Of a DNA stretch of 64,000 nt, positions 7,584-16,460 are shown piece after piece. The position numbers and the translations under genes are program-made. Origin of the DNA: Brachybacterium saurashtrense (lineage in GTDB: Bacteria > Actinomycetota > Actinomycetes > Actinomycetales > Dermabacteraceae); the NCBI RefSeq assembly GCF_003355475.1, contig NZ_CP031356.1, positions 3,656,647 to 3,720,646 on the forward strand, read 5' to 3'. How positions within the stretch are numbered: the stretch's first letter is position 1; every line of letters begins with the position of its first letter. The notes beneath the pieces were generated by a model that saw nothing but the letters and a program-made list of their open reading frames with translations, was not told where the DNA came from and did no database searches.

Positions 7584-9314
7584 TCAGTGCTGGCGCAGGC
7601 GCACACCCGTGAGGCGCGCCGTCCCCCCGAGCGCGTGCAGGCGCACGTGCTCCTCGCCGGGCGCCGGGTGCACGGTGAGGGACAGAGCGGTGCGGCCGTC
7701 ATCGAGGAACACCTCCACGCTCTGCGTGTCCACGAGCACGTGCAGATGCGCCGAACGCGCCCCGGGGTCGATCGGTGCGCGCGCCACGGTGAGGCCGGCG
7801 AACGGGTCCGACCCGCCGCGGCCGGCGGTGTCGCCGCCGCCCCCGTCGCCGGTCTCGCCCTCGCCGCCGTCGTGGGTGTCGCCGGCGGTGAGCGCGCTGC
7901 CACGACGATCCACGTGCAGCGCCCCGTCCCCGAGGCTGATCCTGGTGCCCCGAGCACCGTCCGCCGAGCCGACCACGGTCAGCGCCGCTCCCTCGGCGTC
8001 CGCCCAGTCCACGTCCATCTCCAGTGCGAACGCGGGTCCCAGGGCCCCGAGCTCCGCCGTCCCCTCGACCCCGCCGTCGGCGTCCTCCTGCGAGGAGACC
8101 TGCTGGTCATCGAGCTCCTGCGCGGAGGTCGCCGCCGAGGCCAGCGCGGGAACCGGGGTCGAGACGAGGGTGAGCGCACCGTCGTCGTCCCGCACCAGTC
8201 GCACCTCGCGCACCACCGAGTACTGGCCGTCGTAGCCGTCGGACTCCGCGGTGGCGGAGGGGTCGCGGGCGTAGGCCCAGTTGTTCATCCACCCGATCGC
8301 GTGGCGCACGTGCGCGGGGTCCTCGGCGGCCGGCCAGGTCACCGCGGCGTACCAGTCCCAGCCCCGGTCGAGCCAGCGCGGGGCGGGATCCTCGGGGAGG
8401 AAGCGCTCGCCGTCCCAGGTCCCCACCCAGTACGCATAGTTCGTCGGCTCGCCGGCTCCGCTGCCGTCGAGGCTCGCTCCCAGCACCCAGTGCGCCGAGC
8501 CGTCGTCCGCGGTGAGCGTGAAGAGATCCGGGCACTCCACCCCGCCCAGGTCCGGGCCGTCCGGGGTCAGCTCGGCCGGGACGAGATCCGAGCGGTGCTC
8601 CCAGGAGCGCAGGTCGGGGCTGGTCCAGAAGGAGACGCGGCGGTCGCGGCCGAGGGCGCACACCCACTGGTCCCGCTCCTCGTCCCGCTGCAGCTTCGGG
8701 TCGCGGAACCAGGAGGCCTGGGCGATCTCCTCCTCGCTGCGTGCCGTGCGGCCCTCGGGGCTGCGCAGCACGGGATCGGGCTCGAGCGCGAACGTCGCCG
8801 CGTCCTCGGAGGCGGCGAGGTACTGCTCCTGCAGTGCACTGCGGCCATCGGTGGGACGGGTGACCAGCGCGACCACGGCGCCGGCGCCTCGGCCGGCCGT
8901 GTTCCCCTCGTCCACCACGACGGAGCCGGTCCACACGTCCACCCCGTCCGCTCCGGCCAGCGCGGTGCCCCGCGGCGTGAAGGTGACCAGATCCGTGCTG
9001 GTCCAGTGCGCCCAGGTGGTGGGTCCGGGAGCGGTGCCCTCCGCGTGGTGCAGGCCGTAGAGATGCACCGCGTCCCCCCGCACCAGCGGGCGCTGCGGGT
9101 CGCCCAGCCAGCCCGAGGGAGGGGTGAGGTGGAAGCGGGGGCGGTGGCTCTCGGGGGCGGCGGTGCCTGCCGTTCCCTCGCCACGCGCGGGCGCGGCCTG
9201 CTCCTCGGGGCTGGGCTCGATGCCGAGGCAGGAGCTCATGGCGAGGGCGAGCGGGGCGGCGGCTGCTCCCTGCGCTGCGCTGCGCAGCACTCGGCGGCGG
9301 GGGACGGCGGTCAT
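7584..9314 (-). CDS. Exported GH32 fructan/sucrose hydrolase
   Basis: 576 residues. The N-terminus has RRRVLRSAAQ, a hydrophobic core and a Cys after MSS, so a Tat-exported protein, possibly a lipoprotein with a weak lipobox. GH32 motifs: GWLGDPQRP (nucleophile Asp; the usual Asn is Gly), WFRDPKLQ, VECPDLF. The C-terminal sandwich has DTQSVEVFLDDGRT. It closely resembles the partial gene at the left edge. GGAG is five bases before ATG. It stands between two sugar operons and diverges from the LacI gene at 9512. An acidic, Gly-rich linker near residues 475-500 is odd. Confidence 0.9.
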   Translation of the reverse strand: MTAVPRRRVLRSAAQGAAAAPLALAMSSCLGIEPSPEEQAAPARGEGTAGTAAPESHRPRFHLTPPSGWLGDPQRPLVRGDAVHLYGLHHAEGTAPGPTTWAHWTSTDLVTFTPRGTALAGADGVDVWTGSVVVDEGNTAGRGAGAVVALVTRPTDGRSALQEQYLAASEDAATFALEPDPVLRSPEGRTARSEEEIAQASWFRDPKLQRDEERDQWVCALGRDRRVSFWTSPDLRSWEHRSDLVPAELTPDGPDLGGVECPDLFTLTADDGSAHWVLGASLDGSGAGEPTNYAYWVGTWDGERFLPEDPAPRWLDRGWDWYAAVTWPAAEDPAHVRHAIGWMNNWAYARDPSATAESDGYDGQYSVVREVRLVRDDDGALTLVSTPVPALASAATSAQELDDQQVSSQEDADGGVEGTAELGALGPAFALEMDVDWADAEGAALTVVGSADGARGTRISLGDGALHVDRRGSALTAGDTHDGGEGETGDGGGGDTAGRGGSDPFAGLTVARAPIDPGARSAHLHVLVDTQSVEVFLDDGRTALSLTVHPAPGEEHVRLHALGGTARLTGVRLRQH

Positions 9315-9511
9315 GGCGGCTCCGGGGTGGCGGGGACTGCGGGCACGCCTCCTCGCGCTGGGCCCGACCGTAGCGGGGCGCGGGGCGAGGTGCCACCCGG
9401 CGTGAGCCGCGCCGCGGGCGAGAGCCCCGGCGCGTCACGGACGCTCCTGCCGGTGAGCGCATCGACTGCGCCCCCGGGGTCGCCCCCGCCGGTTGCCCGT
9501 ACGCTGGGGCG

Positions 9512-10573
9512 GTGACCTCCGATGCTCGCCGCCGCCCCACCTCTGCCGATGTCGCCGAGCATGCGGGCGTCTCCCGTGCGACCGTCTCGATGGTGCTGAA
9601 CGGTCGCACCCGCGGCACCGTCTCGGCCGCGAATCAGAAGAAGGTCCTCGACGCCGCCGCGGAGCTCGGGTACACCCGCTCCGCCGTGGCCATGTCGCTC
9701 CGTGAGCGTCGCACCCGCACGATCGGTCTGATCAGCGACGAGATCGCGACGTCGCCCTGGGCGGGACGGATGGTGCGCGCGGCCTCGATGGCGGCGGCGG
9801 AGCGCGGCTACATGATGATCACCGCGGACCTCTCGCTGCCGGAGCTCACGCTCGAGGAGGCGGTGAAGGTGCTCTCGGAGAGGCAGGTGGACGGCCTGCT
9901 CTACGGGGCGATGGGGCGCACGCGTCTGGCTGCGCCGGGCGTCCCGGCAGGGACGCCGTTGGTCCTCATGAACTGCGAGGAGGGGGACCAGTCCGCTCCG
10001 GCGCCGAGGACGGAGCACTCCCCACCCGCCGTGATCCCGGACGACCGCCAGGGAGCGCGCCGGGCCGCCCGCCGGCTGCTCGACGTGGGACATCGACGGG
10101 TGGTCATGCTCTCCGGGGACGACACCGCGGTGGCGACGAGGGAGCGCGAGGAGGGGTTCGTCGAGGAGGTCGCCGCGGCGGGGCTCGCACCCCGGGTGGT
10201 GCGCGCCGGCTGGCAGATGGACGACGGCTACCGTGCGACCACCGCCCTTCTCGCCCAGGACGAGCCGCCCACCGCCCTGTTCTGCATCCGTGACCGGGTC
10301 GCCGCCGGTGCGATCCACGCCGCGGCCGTCGCAGGGCTGGCGGTGCCGCAGGACCTCTCGGTGATCGGCTACGACGACGAGGACTTCTTCGCCGAGGTGC
10401 TCACCCCGCCGCTGACCACGATCGCCCTGCCGCACGAGGAGATGGGCCGCCACGCCATGGACACCCTGCTGGACCTCGTCGAGCGCAGCGCCCCCGCGCC
10501 CGCGCCGGGGCTGACGGTCGCGGAGTGCCCCCTGGTGGAGCGCGCCTCGGTGGCCGCGCCCCCGCGCGGCTGA
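9512..10573 (+). CDS. LacI-family transcriptional repressor
   Basis: 353 residues from a GTG start. HTH: PTSADVAEHAGVSRATVSMV, followed by the hinge and an effector domain with LISDEIATSPWAGRMV, CIRDRVAAGAIHAAA and VIGYDDEDFFAEVLTP. It precedes the sugar-import operon starting at 10850 and diverges from the exported GH32 gene, so it most likely controls both. The shine-dalgarno is weak (GGGGCG). Confidence 0.92.
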   Translation: MTSDARRRPTSADVAEHAGVSRATVSMVLNGRTRGTVSAANQKKVLDAAAELGYTRSAVAMSLRERRTRTIGLISDEIATSPWAGRMVRAASMAAAERGYMMITADLSLPELTLEEAVKVLSERQVDGLLYGAMGRTRLAAPGVPAGTPLVLMNCEEGDQSAPAPRTEHSPPAVIPDDRQGARRAARRLLDVGHRRVVMLSGDDTAVATREREEGFVEEVAAAGLAPRVVRAGWQMDDGYRATTALLAQDEPPTALFCIRDRVAAGAIHAAAVAGLAVPQDLSVIGYDDEDFFAEVLTPPLTTIALPHEEMGRHAMDTLLDLVERSAPAPAPGLTVAECPLVERASVAAPPRG

Positions 10574-10583
10574 ACCCGGCCGC

Positions 10584-10637
10584 CGCGCCCCCGCGCCCCC
10601 GCGCCCCCGCGCCCCCGCGCCCCCGCGCCCCCGCGCC
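10584..10637. repeat. Tandem CGCGCCCC octamers
   Basis: Roughly six to seven near-perfect 8-bp units (GCGCCCCC register) follow directly on the LacI stop codon. The array separates the LacI gene from the promoter at 10707. Function unknown; it may act as a terminator-like or slippage-prone tract. Confidence 0.8.
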
Positions 10638-10706
10638 GCTGAGCCCGCCCGCCGCCTCGCCGAACTGCGCCTCCGCGGCGAGGACACGGCGTCGCCGACA
10701 CCGGCC

Positions 10707-10771
10707 TTGACACGTGTGAAAGTCGCGGCCCATACTCATCGCACTCACTTCGACACGTGAAGAAGTGAGTG
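10707..10771 (+). promoter_or_regulatory. Promoter and operator-like dyads of second fructan operon
   Basis: TTGACA (10707-10712) and CATACT (10731-10736) have an 18-bp spacer. The -35 box is embedded in TTGACACGTGTGAA, a near-perfect palindrome with a central CG. Downstream, CACTCACTT (10742-10750) pairs with AAGTGAGTG (10763-10771) around another CACGTG. These are good candidates for binding by the LacI protein encoded at 9512. Confidence 0.8.
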
Positions 10772-10849
10772 TTCTGCACCGCGCCCCGGCATCGCCGCCG
10801 TCGGCCGGCCACGAACTCCCTCGTGCCGCCGCTCATCGAAGAGGACCGC

Positions 10850-12235
10850 ATGGCCACTGGAACCACACTCACCCGCCGGGCGCTGCTCGGCGCCGCCGGG
10901 CTCGCCGGCGCCGCCGGCACCGCCGCCGCCTGGCCCCGCCTCACCGGGAGCGACATCCCCGGCCGCGGGGACGACGCCCTCACCGTGCTGATCCTCGGCA
11001 CCGCCCAGGACGCCTCCGGGCGGCAGCAGATCGCGGACGCCTTCATGGAGGAGAACCCGGACATCCCCGTGCGGATCCAGTCCGTGCAGGCCACCGACTG
11101 GGGCGACTTCTTCGCGAAGATCCTCACGATGGTCGCCTCCGGCACCGAGCCGGACATCGTCTACACCGCCACCGAGGGCGCCCAGCTCTTCGCCGAGCGG
11201 CTCGCCCGGCCGCTGGACGACTACCTGCTGCGCGACGCCGACGAGCTGCGGGACTACTTCGAGGACGTCCACCCGAGCCTCATCGAGGCGTTCATGTACC
11301 GCGGCTCGCTCTACCAGCTGCCGCTCGACTTCAACGCCGCGAACATGTACCTCAACCTCGACGTCCTCGAGCGCAACGGTCTCGAGATGCCCGGCGAGGA
11401 CTGGACCCGCGACGACTTCACCGAGCTGCTGCGCGGCATGCAGGGCGACGCCCGCCCCTACTACTGGACCAATCGCCTCTTCGGCGGGATCGTGCCCTGG
11501 CTGTACGTCAACGACACCTCCTTCCTGGTGGAGGAGAAGGCCGCGGGCGGCCAGGAGATCTGGTCCACCTTCTACCCGGGGGAGCAGCGCTCCGGCGGAT
11601 ACCTCTGGACCGGCTCGAACGCGACCGACGAGCGCGTCCACGAGAGCACCGAGTACCTCCGCTCGCTGGTCGAGGAGGGCCTGGCCGTGCGGCCCGAGGA
11701 GGGCGGCGGCACCACCCTGGTGGGCCTGTTCGCCTCCGGCCGCATCGGCTCGACCCCCGCCGGCGGCTACTGGGTGCAGGGACTGGCCGAGGGCGGCATG
11801 TCCCCCGAGCAGTTCGACGTGCAGTTCTTCCCCCGCTGGCGCACCCAGCGCCACCAGTTCGGCGCCGCCGGGTACGCGGTCATGAAGACCACCACGCGCG
11901 CGGACCAGGCCTGGGAGTGGATCAAGTACACGGCCTCGAAGGAGGCCATGCAGCTGGCCTTCCCCACGCCGGCCACCACCCCCACCCGGCGCTCGATGGT
12001 CACCGACTCCCTCTACACGGGGGTGGGGCCGGAGCACTGGTCGCGCTTCTACGACACCCTCGACCGCTTCCCCACCTCCGGTCCGATCCCCGCCCCGCCG
12101 CAGCAGGCGGCGGTCGAGACCGCCCTCATCCGCAACGTCGCCACCGCGCTCTCCGGCGGTCCGGACGGCGTGGACCGCTCCCTGGCCGCGCTCGATCGTG
12201 ATCTGCGCGCCGTCTTCACCGAGGAGGACGCATGA
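10850..12235 (+). CDS. Sugar-binding protein of ABC importer, Tat-type signal
   Basis: 461 residues from the ATG at 10850, which has GAGGA five bases upstream. The signal TRRALLGAAGLAGAAG carries a twin arginine but no lipobox Cys, unlike the other two binding proteins here, so it may be secreted free or stay anchored by its signal. CUT1-type binding-protein features include ILTMVASGTEPDIVYTATEG and FDVQFFPRWR. Its stop overlaps the next start (ATGA). Likely ligand: fructo-oligosaccharide. Confidence 0.9.
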   Translation: MATGTTLTRRALLGAAGLAGAAGTAAAWPRLTGSDIPGRGDDALTVLILGTAQDASGRQQIADAFMEENPDIPVRIQSVQATDWGDFFAKILTMVASGTEPDIVYTATEGAQLFAERLARPLDDYLLRDADELRDYFEDVHPSLIEAFMYRGSLYQLPLDFNAANMYLNLDVLERNGLEMPGEDWTRDDFTELLRGMQGDARPYYWTNRLFGGIVPWLYVNDTSFLVEEKAAGGQEIWSTFYPGEQRSGGYLWTGSNATDERVHESTEYLRSLVEEGLAVRPEEGGGTTLVGLFASGRIGSTPAGGYWVQGLAEGGMSPEQFDVQFFPRWRTQRHQFGAAGYAVMKTTTRADQAWEWIKYTASKEAMQLAFPTPATTPTRRSMVTDSLYTGVGPEHWSRFYDTLDRFPTSGPIPAPPQQAAVETALIRNVATALSGGPDGVDRSLAALDRDLRAVFTEEDA

Positions 12236-13116
12236 CCACCGACTCCCGCAGCGGCGCCGTGCTGCGCTGGCTGTTCCTGGCCCCGACCATGCTGGGTGTG
12301 GGCGTGTTCGTGCTGGTGCCGATCGTCGGCTCGCTGGCGCTGGCCTTCTTCCGCTGGGACATCATCACCTCCCCGCAGTTCGTGGGGCTGCGCAACTTCA
12401 CCGAGCTCGCCACCGACTCCACCGTGGCGGTCTCCTTCCTCAACACCGCCGTGTTCGTGGTGGTCGCGGTGGCCGCCCAGCTCGCGATCGCGATGCTGCT
12501 GGCGGTGCTGGTGCAGTCGCGGATGCCGGCGTGGCTGCGGGTCTTCTTCCGCTCCACCTTCTTCTTCCCGCTGGTGCTCTCCGCGGCCAGCGTCTCGATC
12601 CTCATGAAGTACCTGTTCAACGAGAGCTACGGCGTCATCAACTGGGCGCTGTCGCTGGTGGGGATCCCGGCGGTGCCCTGGCTGACCAGCCCGCAGTGGG
12701 CGATGGTCGTGGTGATCGCCGTGTACGTGTGGCAGAACTTCGGATTCTCGTTCCTGCTCTTCGTCGGCGGTCTCGCCGCCGTCCCGCAGGAGATCTACGA
12801 GGCGGGCGCCATCGACGGCGCCACCGGCTGGCGCCGCTTCCAGCACCTCACCCTGCCCCTGGTGAGCCCCACCGTACTGGTCGCCTCGGTGATGGCGATC
12901 ATCTCCGCGCTGCAGGTGTTCGACCAGCCCTACGTGCTCACCCGCGGCGGGCCCGGCGACTCCACCCGCACCGTCGTGATGGTGATCTACGAGAGCGCCT
13001 TCCGCCAGCTCGAGTTCGGTCGCGCCAGCGCCATTGGCCTCGTGCTCATGGTGCTGATCATGCTGGTCACCGCCGCCCAGTTCCGCCTCGCCCGCCGCTT
13101 CGTCTTCTACCAGTGA
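12232..13116 (+). CDS. ABC sugar permease, MalF type
   Basis: 294 residues with six membrane segments, starting LRWLFLAPTMLGVGVFVLVP. The EAA loop is EIYEAGAIDGATGWRRFQHLTLP. The ATGA overlap with the binding protein shows tight coupling. Pore subunit of the second fructan-locus importer; the ATPase is not encoded nearby. Confidence 0.93.
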   Translation: MTTDSRSGAVLRWLFLAPTMLGVGVFVLVPIVGSLALAFFRWDIITSPQFVGLRNFTELATDSTVAVSFLNTAVFVVVAVAAQLAIAMLLAVLVQSRMPAWLRVFFRSTFFFPLVLSAASVSILMKYLFNESYGVINWALSLVGIPAVPWLTSPQWAMVVVIAVYVWQNFGFSFLLFVGGLAAVPQEIYEAGAIDGATGWRRFQHLTLPLVSPTVLVASVMAIISALQVFDQPYVLTRGGPGDSTRTVVMVIYESAFRQLEFGRASAIGLVLMVLIMLVTAAQFRLARRFVFYQ

Positions 13117-13165
13117 GCACCGGTCCCGCCATGACCCCTCACCCCTGCCGCCAAGGAGGCGCCCG

Positions 13166-13987
13166 ATGACGCGCACGCTCCCGTCCCTCGCCCGCTACGC
13201 CGCCCTGCTGGTGGCCGCCGTGCTCACGCTCGGCCCGGTGTGGTGGACCTTCACCACCTCCCTGCGCCCCGCCGCGGAGTCCTTCAGCCTGCCGCCCAGC
13301 CTGTTCCCCCTCGACCCGGACTTCTCCAGTTACGTCGCCGTGTTCGAGCAGATCAGGGTGCCGCTGCTGGTGCTGAACAGCGGCCTGGTCACCGCCGTGA
13401 TCGCGGTGGGGCAGATGCTCACCGCCGCGATGGCCGGGTACGTGTTCGCCCGCATGGAGTTCCGGGGGAAGAACGCGCTGTTCGCGATCGTGCTGTCCAC
13501 GATGATGGTCCCCGCCCAGGTGACGATCGTGCCGGTGTTCATGCTGATCCGCGGGATGGGGCTGTCCGACACCCTGCTCGCCCTGATCATCCCCGCGATC
13601 CCCACCGCCTTCGGCACCTTCCTCATGCGGCAGTACTTCCTGGGCCTCCCGCTGGACCTCGGGGAGGCCGCCGCGCTCGACGGCGCCAGCCCGTGGCGCA
13701 CCTTCTTCTCGATCTACGCGCCGCTGGCGCTGCCCGGCATGGCGATCGTGGGGGTGCTCGCCTTCAACTTCCACTGGAACGAGTTCTTCCGGCCGCTGAT
13801 CTTCATGATCTCCGAGCAGAACTACACGCTGCCGCTGGGCCTGGTCACGCTGCAGGGGAACCTGGGCACCGGCTCGATCTCCGTGGTGCTCGCCGGGGTG
13901 GTGCTCTCGATGATCCCCGCCGTGGTGGTGTTCCTGTTCGGGCAGCGCTACCTGCGCGAGGGCCTCACCGCCGGCGCCTCCAAGTGA
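13166..13987 (+). CDS. ABC sugar permease, MalG type
   Basis: 273 residues with six membrane segments. The EAA loop reads DLGEAAALDGASPWRTFFSIYAP. AAGGAGG precedes the ATG. It partners the MalF-type protein ending 49 bp upstream and is followed after 37 bp by the GH32 gene, so all lie in one operon. Confidence 0.93.
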   Translation: MTRTLPSLARYAALLVAAVLTLGPVWWTFTTSLRPAAESFSLPPSLFPLDPDFSSYVAVFEQIRVPLLVLNSGLVTAVIAVGQMLTAAMAGYVFARMEFRGKNALFAIVLSTMMVPAQVTIVPVFMLIRGMGLSDTLLALIIPAIPTAFGTFLMRQYFLGLPLDLGEAAALDGASPWRTFFSIYAPLALPGMAIVGVLAFNFHWNEFFRPLIFMISEQNYTLPLGLVTLQGNLGTGSISVVLAGVVLSMIPAVVVFLFGQRYLREGLTAGASK

Positions 13988-14024
13988 CCCCCAGCTCCCC
14001 AGACACCGAGAGAGACGAGAGACG

Positions 14025-15398
14025 ATGACGACCCCGCCCATGAACCGCTCCACCGACCGCTCCGCGGACGGCTCCACCGACAGCCCCGTCCCCGCCGACG
14101 GCACCGAGCGAGCCGTCCACTTCCCGGCCCTGCACCGCGTCCACGAGCGCGGCTGGATCAACGATCCCAACGGGATCCTCCACCACGACGGCCGCTGGCA
14201 CGTCTACTTCCAGCACAACCCGGCCGCGCCCCGGCACACCGACATCGAATGGGGCCACATGGCCTCCACCGACCTGGTGACCTGGCGGCCGGAGCCGGCC
14301 GGCCCGGTGCCCCGCCCCGGCGAGGTGGATCGCGGCGGCTGCTGGAGCGGCGTGGGCCTGGTGGACACCGCCGCCGACGGCACCGCCGTGCCGACGCTGG
14401 TGTACTCGGGCGTGGACGGGGTGGACAGCAGCCGCGCCCCGGTGGTCGTCGCCCGCACCGACGAGACCCTCGAGCGGATCACCCGCTCCGCTCTCGCCGC
14501 CCCGGTGCCCGAGGGGCTGGACCTCGAGGGGATCCGCGATCCGTTCCTGTTCACGCTCGAGGGCCGACGCTGGGCGATCCAGGGCGCCGGCCTCCGCGAG
14601 GGCGACTCGGTGGTCCCCGCGATCCTCCTGTTCGACGCCGCGGACCTCGAACGGTGGGAGTACGTGGGGCCGCTGCTGACGGGGCGCGACGAGGTGGCGG
14701 CCCGGCACGTGCCCGCCGAGATCTGGGAGTGCCCCCAGCTGGTGCGCATCGGCGAGGACTGGGTGCTGATGGTGTCCCTCTGGTTCCGGGAGAACCAGGT
14801 GCCCGGCTCCATCACCGAGGCCGCCTACCTCGTCGGCGCCCTCGAGGCCGGGCCCGACGGCACCCCCGTGTTCACCCCGCGCAGCGGAGGCGCCGCGGAT
14901 CGTGGACCGGATTTCTACGCCCCGCAGGCCGTGGTCGACCCCGCCGAGGACCGCGTGCTCGCCTGGGGCTGGTCCTGGGAGCACCGCACCCGCACCCAGC
15001 AGCAGACCGACGACCAGGGATGGGCCGGGTGCCTCACCTTCCCGCGGGTGCTCGCCCTCGCCGGGGACGTGCTCGTCTCCACCCCGGCCGCCGAGCTGGC
15101 GGCGCTGCGCGGCGAGGACCTGGCCGCGACGGGCGGTGCGCTCGAGCTGCCGGCACCCTTCCGGGCGGAGCTGCGGCTCGACGGTGCGGCCACGGTGGTG
15201 CTGCGGCGGGCCGACGGCGGCGAGAAGACCCTGCTCGAGCACGAGGGCGGGGAGGCGACGCTGCTGCTGGACGGCGGCATCGCCGAGCTGCTGCCCAGGG
15301 CCTCGGCGCCGTCGACGGTGCGCCTGTACCCGCTCGCGGAGGACACGGTGCGGATCTCGGGCGGCATCGAGCGGGCCTGGGCGCTGCGGCTTCCCTGA
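14025..15398 (+). CDS. GH32 beta-fructofuranosidase (sucrose/FOS hydrolase)
   Basis: 457 residues with no signal peptide, so it acts in the cytoplasm on imported sugar. The canonical nucleophile motif WINDPNG is at residues 44-50 (Asp47), followed by QHNPAAP, WGHMASTDLVTW, IRDPFLF and WECPQLVRI (acid/base Glu). The short C-terminal domain is typical of intracellular invertases. Unlike the other three GH32 proteins here, its catalytic motif is standard. It would release fructose from sucrose, raffinose or short fructans. It is last in the operon from 10850. A start at 14040 is possible. Confidence 0.93.
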   Translation: MTTPPMNRSTDRSADGSTDSPVPADGTERAVHFPALHRVHERGWINDPNGILHHDGRWHVYFQHNPAAPRHTDIEWGHMASTDLVTWRPEPAGPVPRPGEVDRGGCWSGVGLVDTAADGTAVPTLVYSGVDGVDSSRAPVVVARTDETLERITRSALAAPVPEGLDLEGIRDPFLFTLEGRRWAIQGAGLREGDSVVPAILLFDAADLERWEYVGPLLTGRDEVAARHVPAEIWECPQLVRIGEDWVLMVSLWFRENQVPGSITEAAYLVGALEAGPDGTPVFTPRSGGAADRGPDFYAPQAVVDPAEDRVLAWGWSWEHRTRTQQQTDDQGWAGCLTFPRVLALAGDVLVSTPAAELAALRGEDLAATGGALELPAPFRAELRLDGAATVVLRRADGGEKTLLEHEGGEATLLLDGGIAELLPRASAPSTVRLYPLAEDTVRISGGIERAWALRLP

Positions 15399-15468
15399 CG
15401 TGGGCTGAGCACCATCGGCGTCGCGGCGAGGTGTGCGAGGCGGGAGACGGCCCGGTTCCCTGCCCCGG

Positions 15469-16356
15469 TCACCGCGCCTGCCGCCGGTACTCCCGCGGCG
15501 TCATCCCGCAGGCGGCGCTGACGTGCTGGTAGAAGCTGCTGAGGGAGCCGAACCCGGCCGCCTCGGCGATCTCGGTGACGCGCATCGAGGTGGTGAGCAG
15601 CAGTCGCTGCGCCTCGGCGACCCGGCACATCGTCACGTACTCGCCGAGCGTCACCCCGGCGGTGCGGCGGAACACCGTCATCGCGTGCGAGGGGGTGAGG
15701 TGCACGGCGGCGGCGACGTCCGCGATGGTGAGCGCGGAGCGGTGGTGGTCGCGCGCGAACTGCGCCATGTCGCTGACCTGGCGGAGCCTGGCCGCGGGCA
15801 CCGAGCCGCCGCCGTCGGCCGGTGCCTCGGGCCGCGCCCGGGAGGAGGCGCGCAGGATCCGTCGCAGCGCCGCCTGGATCTCGAGCAGGGCGATCTCGGC
15901 GCCGTCCTCGTCGGCCGGCCCGTCAGCCGCGTCGGCCGTGCCGCCGGGGTCGCTCCCGCCCACCTCCTCGCCCCACCGCTCGGCCGTGTGGGCGATGCGG
16001 GCGGCGAGCTCCGGCGCATGGGTGATCAGCGGCTGGGCGCTGAGCAGGGGAGCGGTCTGCGCCTCGGGAAGTCCCCAGGAGAGGACCATGCTGAAGGGCA
16101 CGTGCACCCAGCACATGTCCCCGGTGCGCGAGTCGATGAGGCCGTGGGGCTGCGCCGCCCAGAACACGGCGATCTCGCCCGCGCGGATCGTCAGCGGCTC
16201 GCCGCCGAACAGGTAGTGCAGCTGCCCCTCCAGCACCAGGTTGATCTCCACGTCGTCGTGGCGGTGCATCGAGAACATCGGCGGGGGAGCGCCGCGGCGG
16301 ATCCACAGCCCCGGGGGCATCTCCTCGACCGCGTCGCTGATCGGCCACTGCGTCAT
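15469..16356 (-). CDS. AraC-family regulator with cupin domain
   Basis: 295 residues. The N-terminal cupin (MFSMHRHDDVEINLVLEGQ, AGEIAVFWAAQPHG) binds an effector; the C-terminus has two helix-turn-helix units, including DVAAAVHLTPSHAMTVFRR and VTEIAEAAGFGSLSSFYQH. ATG at 16356 is chosen because the cupin begins soon after it. It diverges from the GH4 operon, separated by 104 bp, so it most likely activates alpha-galactoside use. Confidence 0.92.
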   Translation of the reverse strand: MTQWPISDAVEEMPPGLWIRRGAPPPMFSMHRHDDVEINLVLEGQLHYLFGGEPLTIRAGEIAVFWAAQPHGLIDSRTGDMCWVHVPFSMVLSWGLPEAQTAPLLSAQPLITHAPELAARIAHTAERWGEEVGGSDPGGTADAADGPADEDGAEIALLEIQAALRRILRASSRARPEAPADGGGSVPAARLRQVSDMAQFARDHHRSALTIADVAAAVHLTPSHAMTVFRRTAGVTLGEYVTMCRVAEAQRLLLTTSMRVTEIAEAAGFGSLSSFYQHVSAACGMTPREYRRQAR

Positions 16357-16419
16357 CACCACAGCGTAGGGCACGCACCACCAGGAGCGCCGTAGGATCC
16401 TGGAACTTCTGCCAAGGAT

Positions 16420-16436
16420 ACCGGGAGACCTCCGGT
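16420..16436. promoter_or_regulatory. Dyad in AraC/GH4 intergenic region
   Basis: ACCGG...CCGGT arms form an imperfect 17-bp palindrome 25 bp upstream of the GH4 start. It is the clearest symmetric site in this divergent gap and a candidate regulator site. A -10/-35 pair is not obvious. Confidence 0.45.
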
Positions 16437-16460
16437 CAGGTGCGCCCCTAGCGTGAGGGC

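Noticed and set aside
10584..10637. CRISPR-like array
   Set aside because: The units are contiguous 8-mers without unique spacers.
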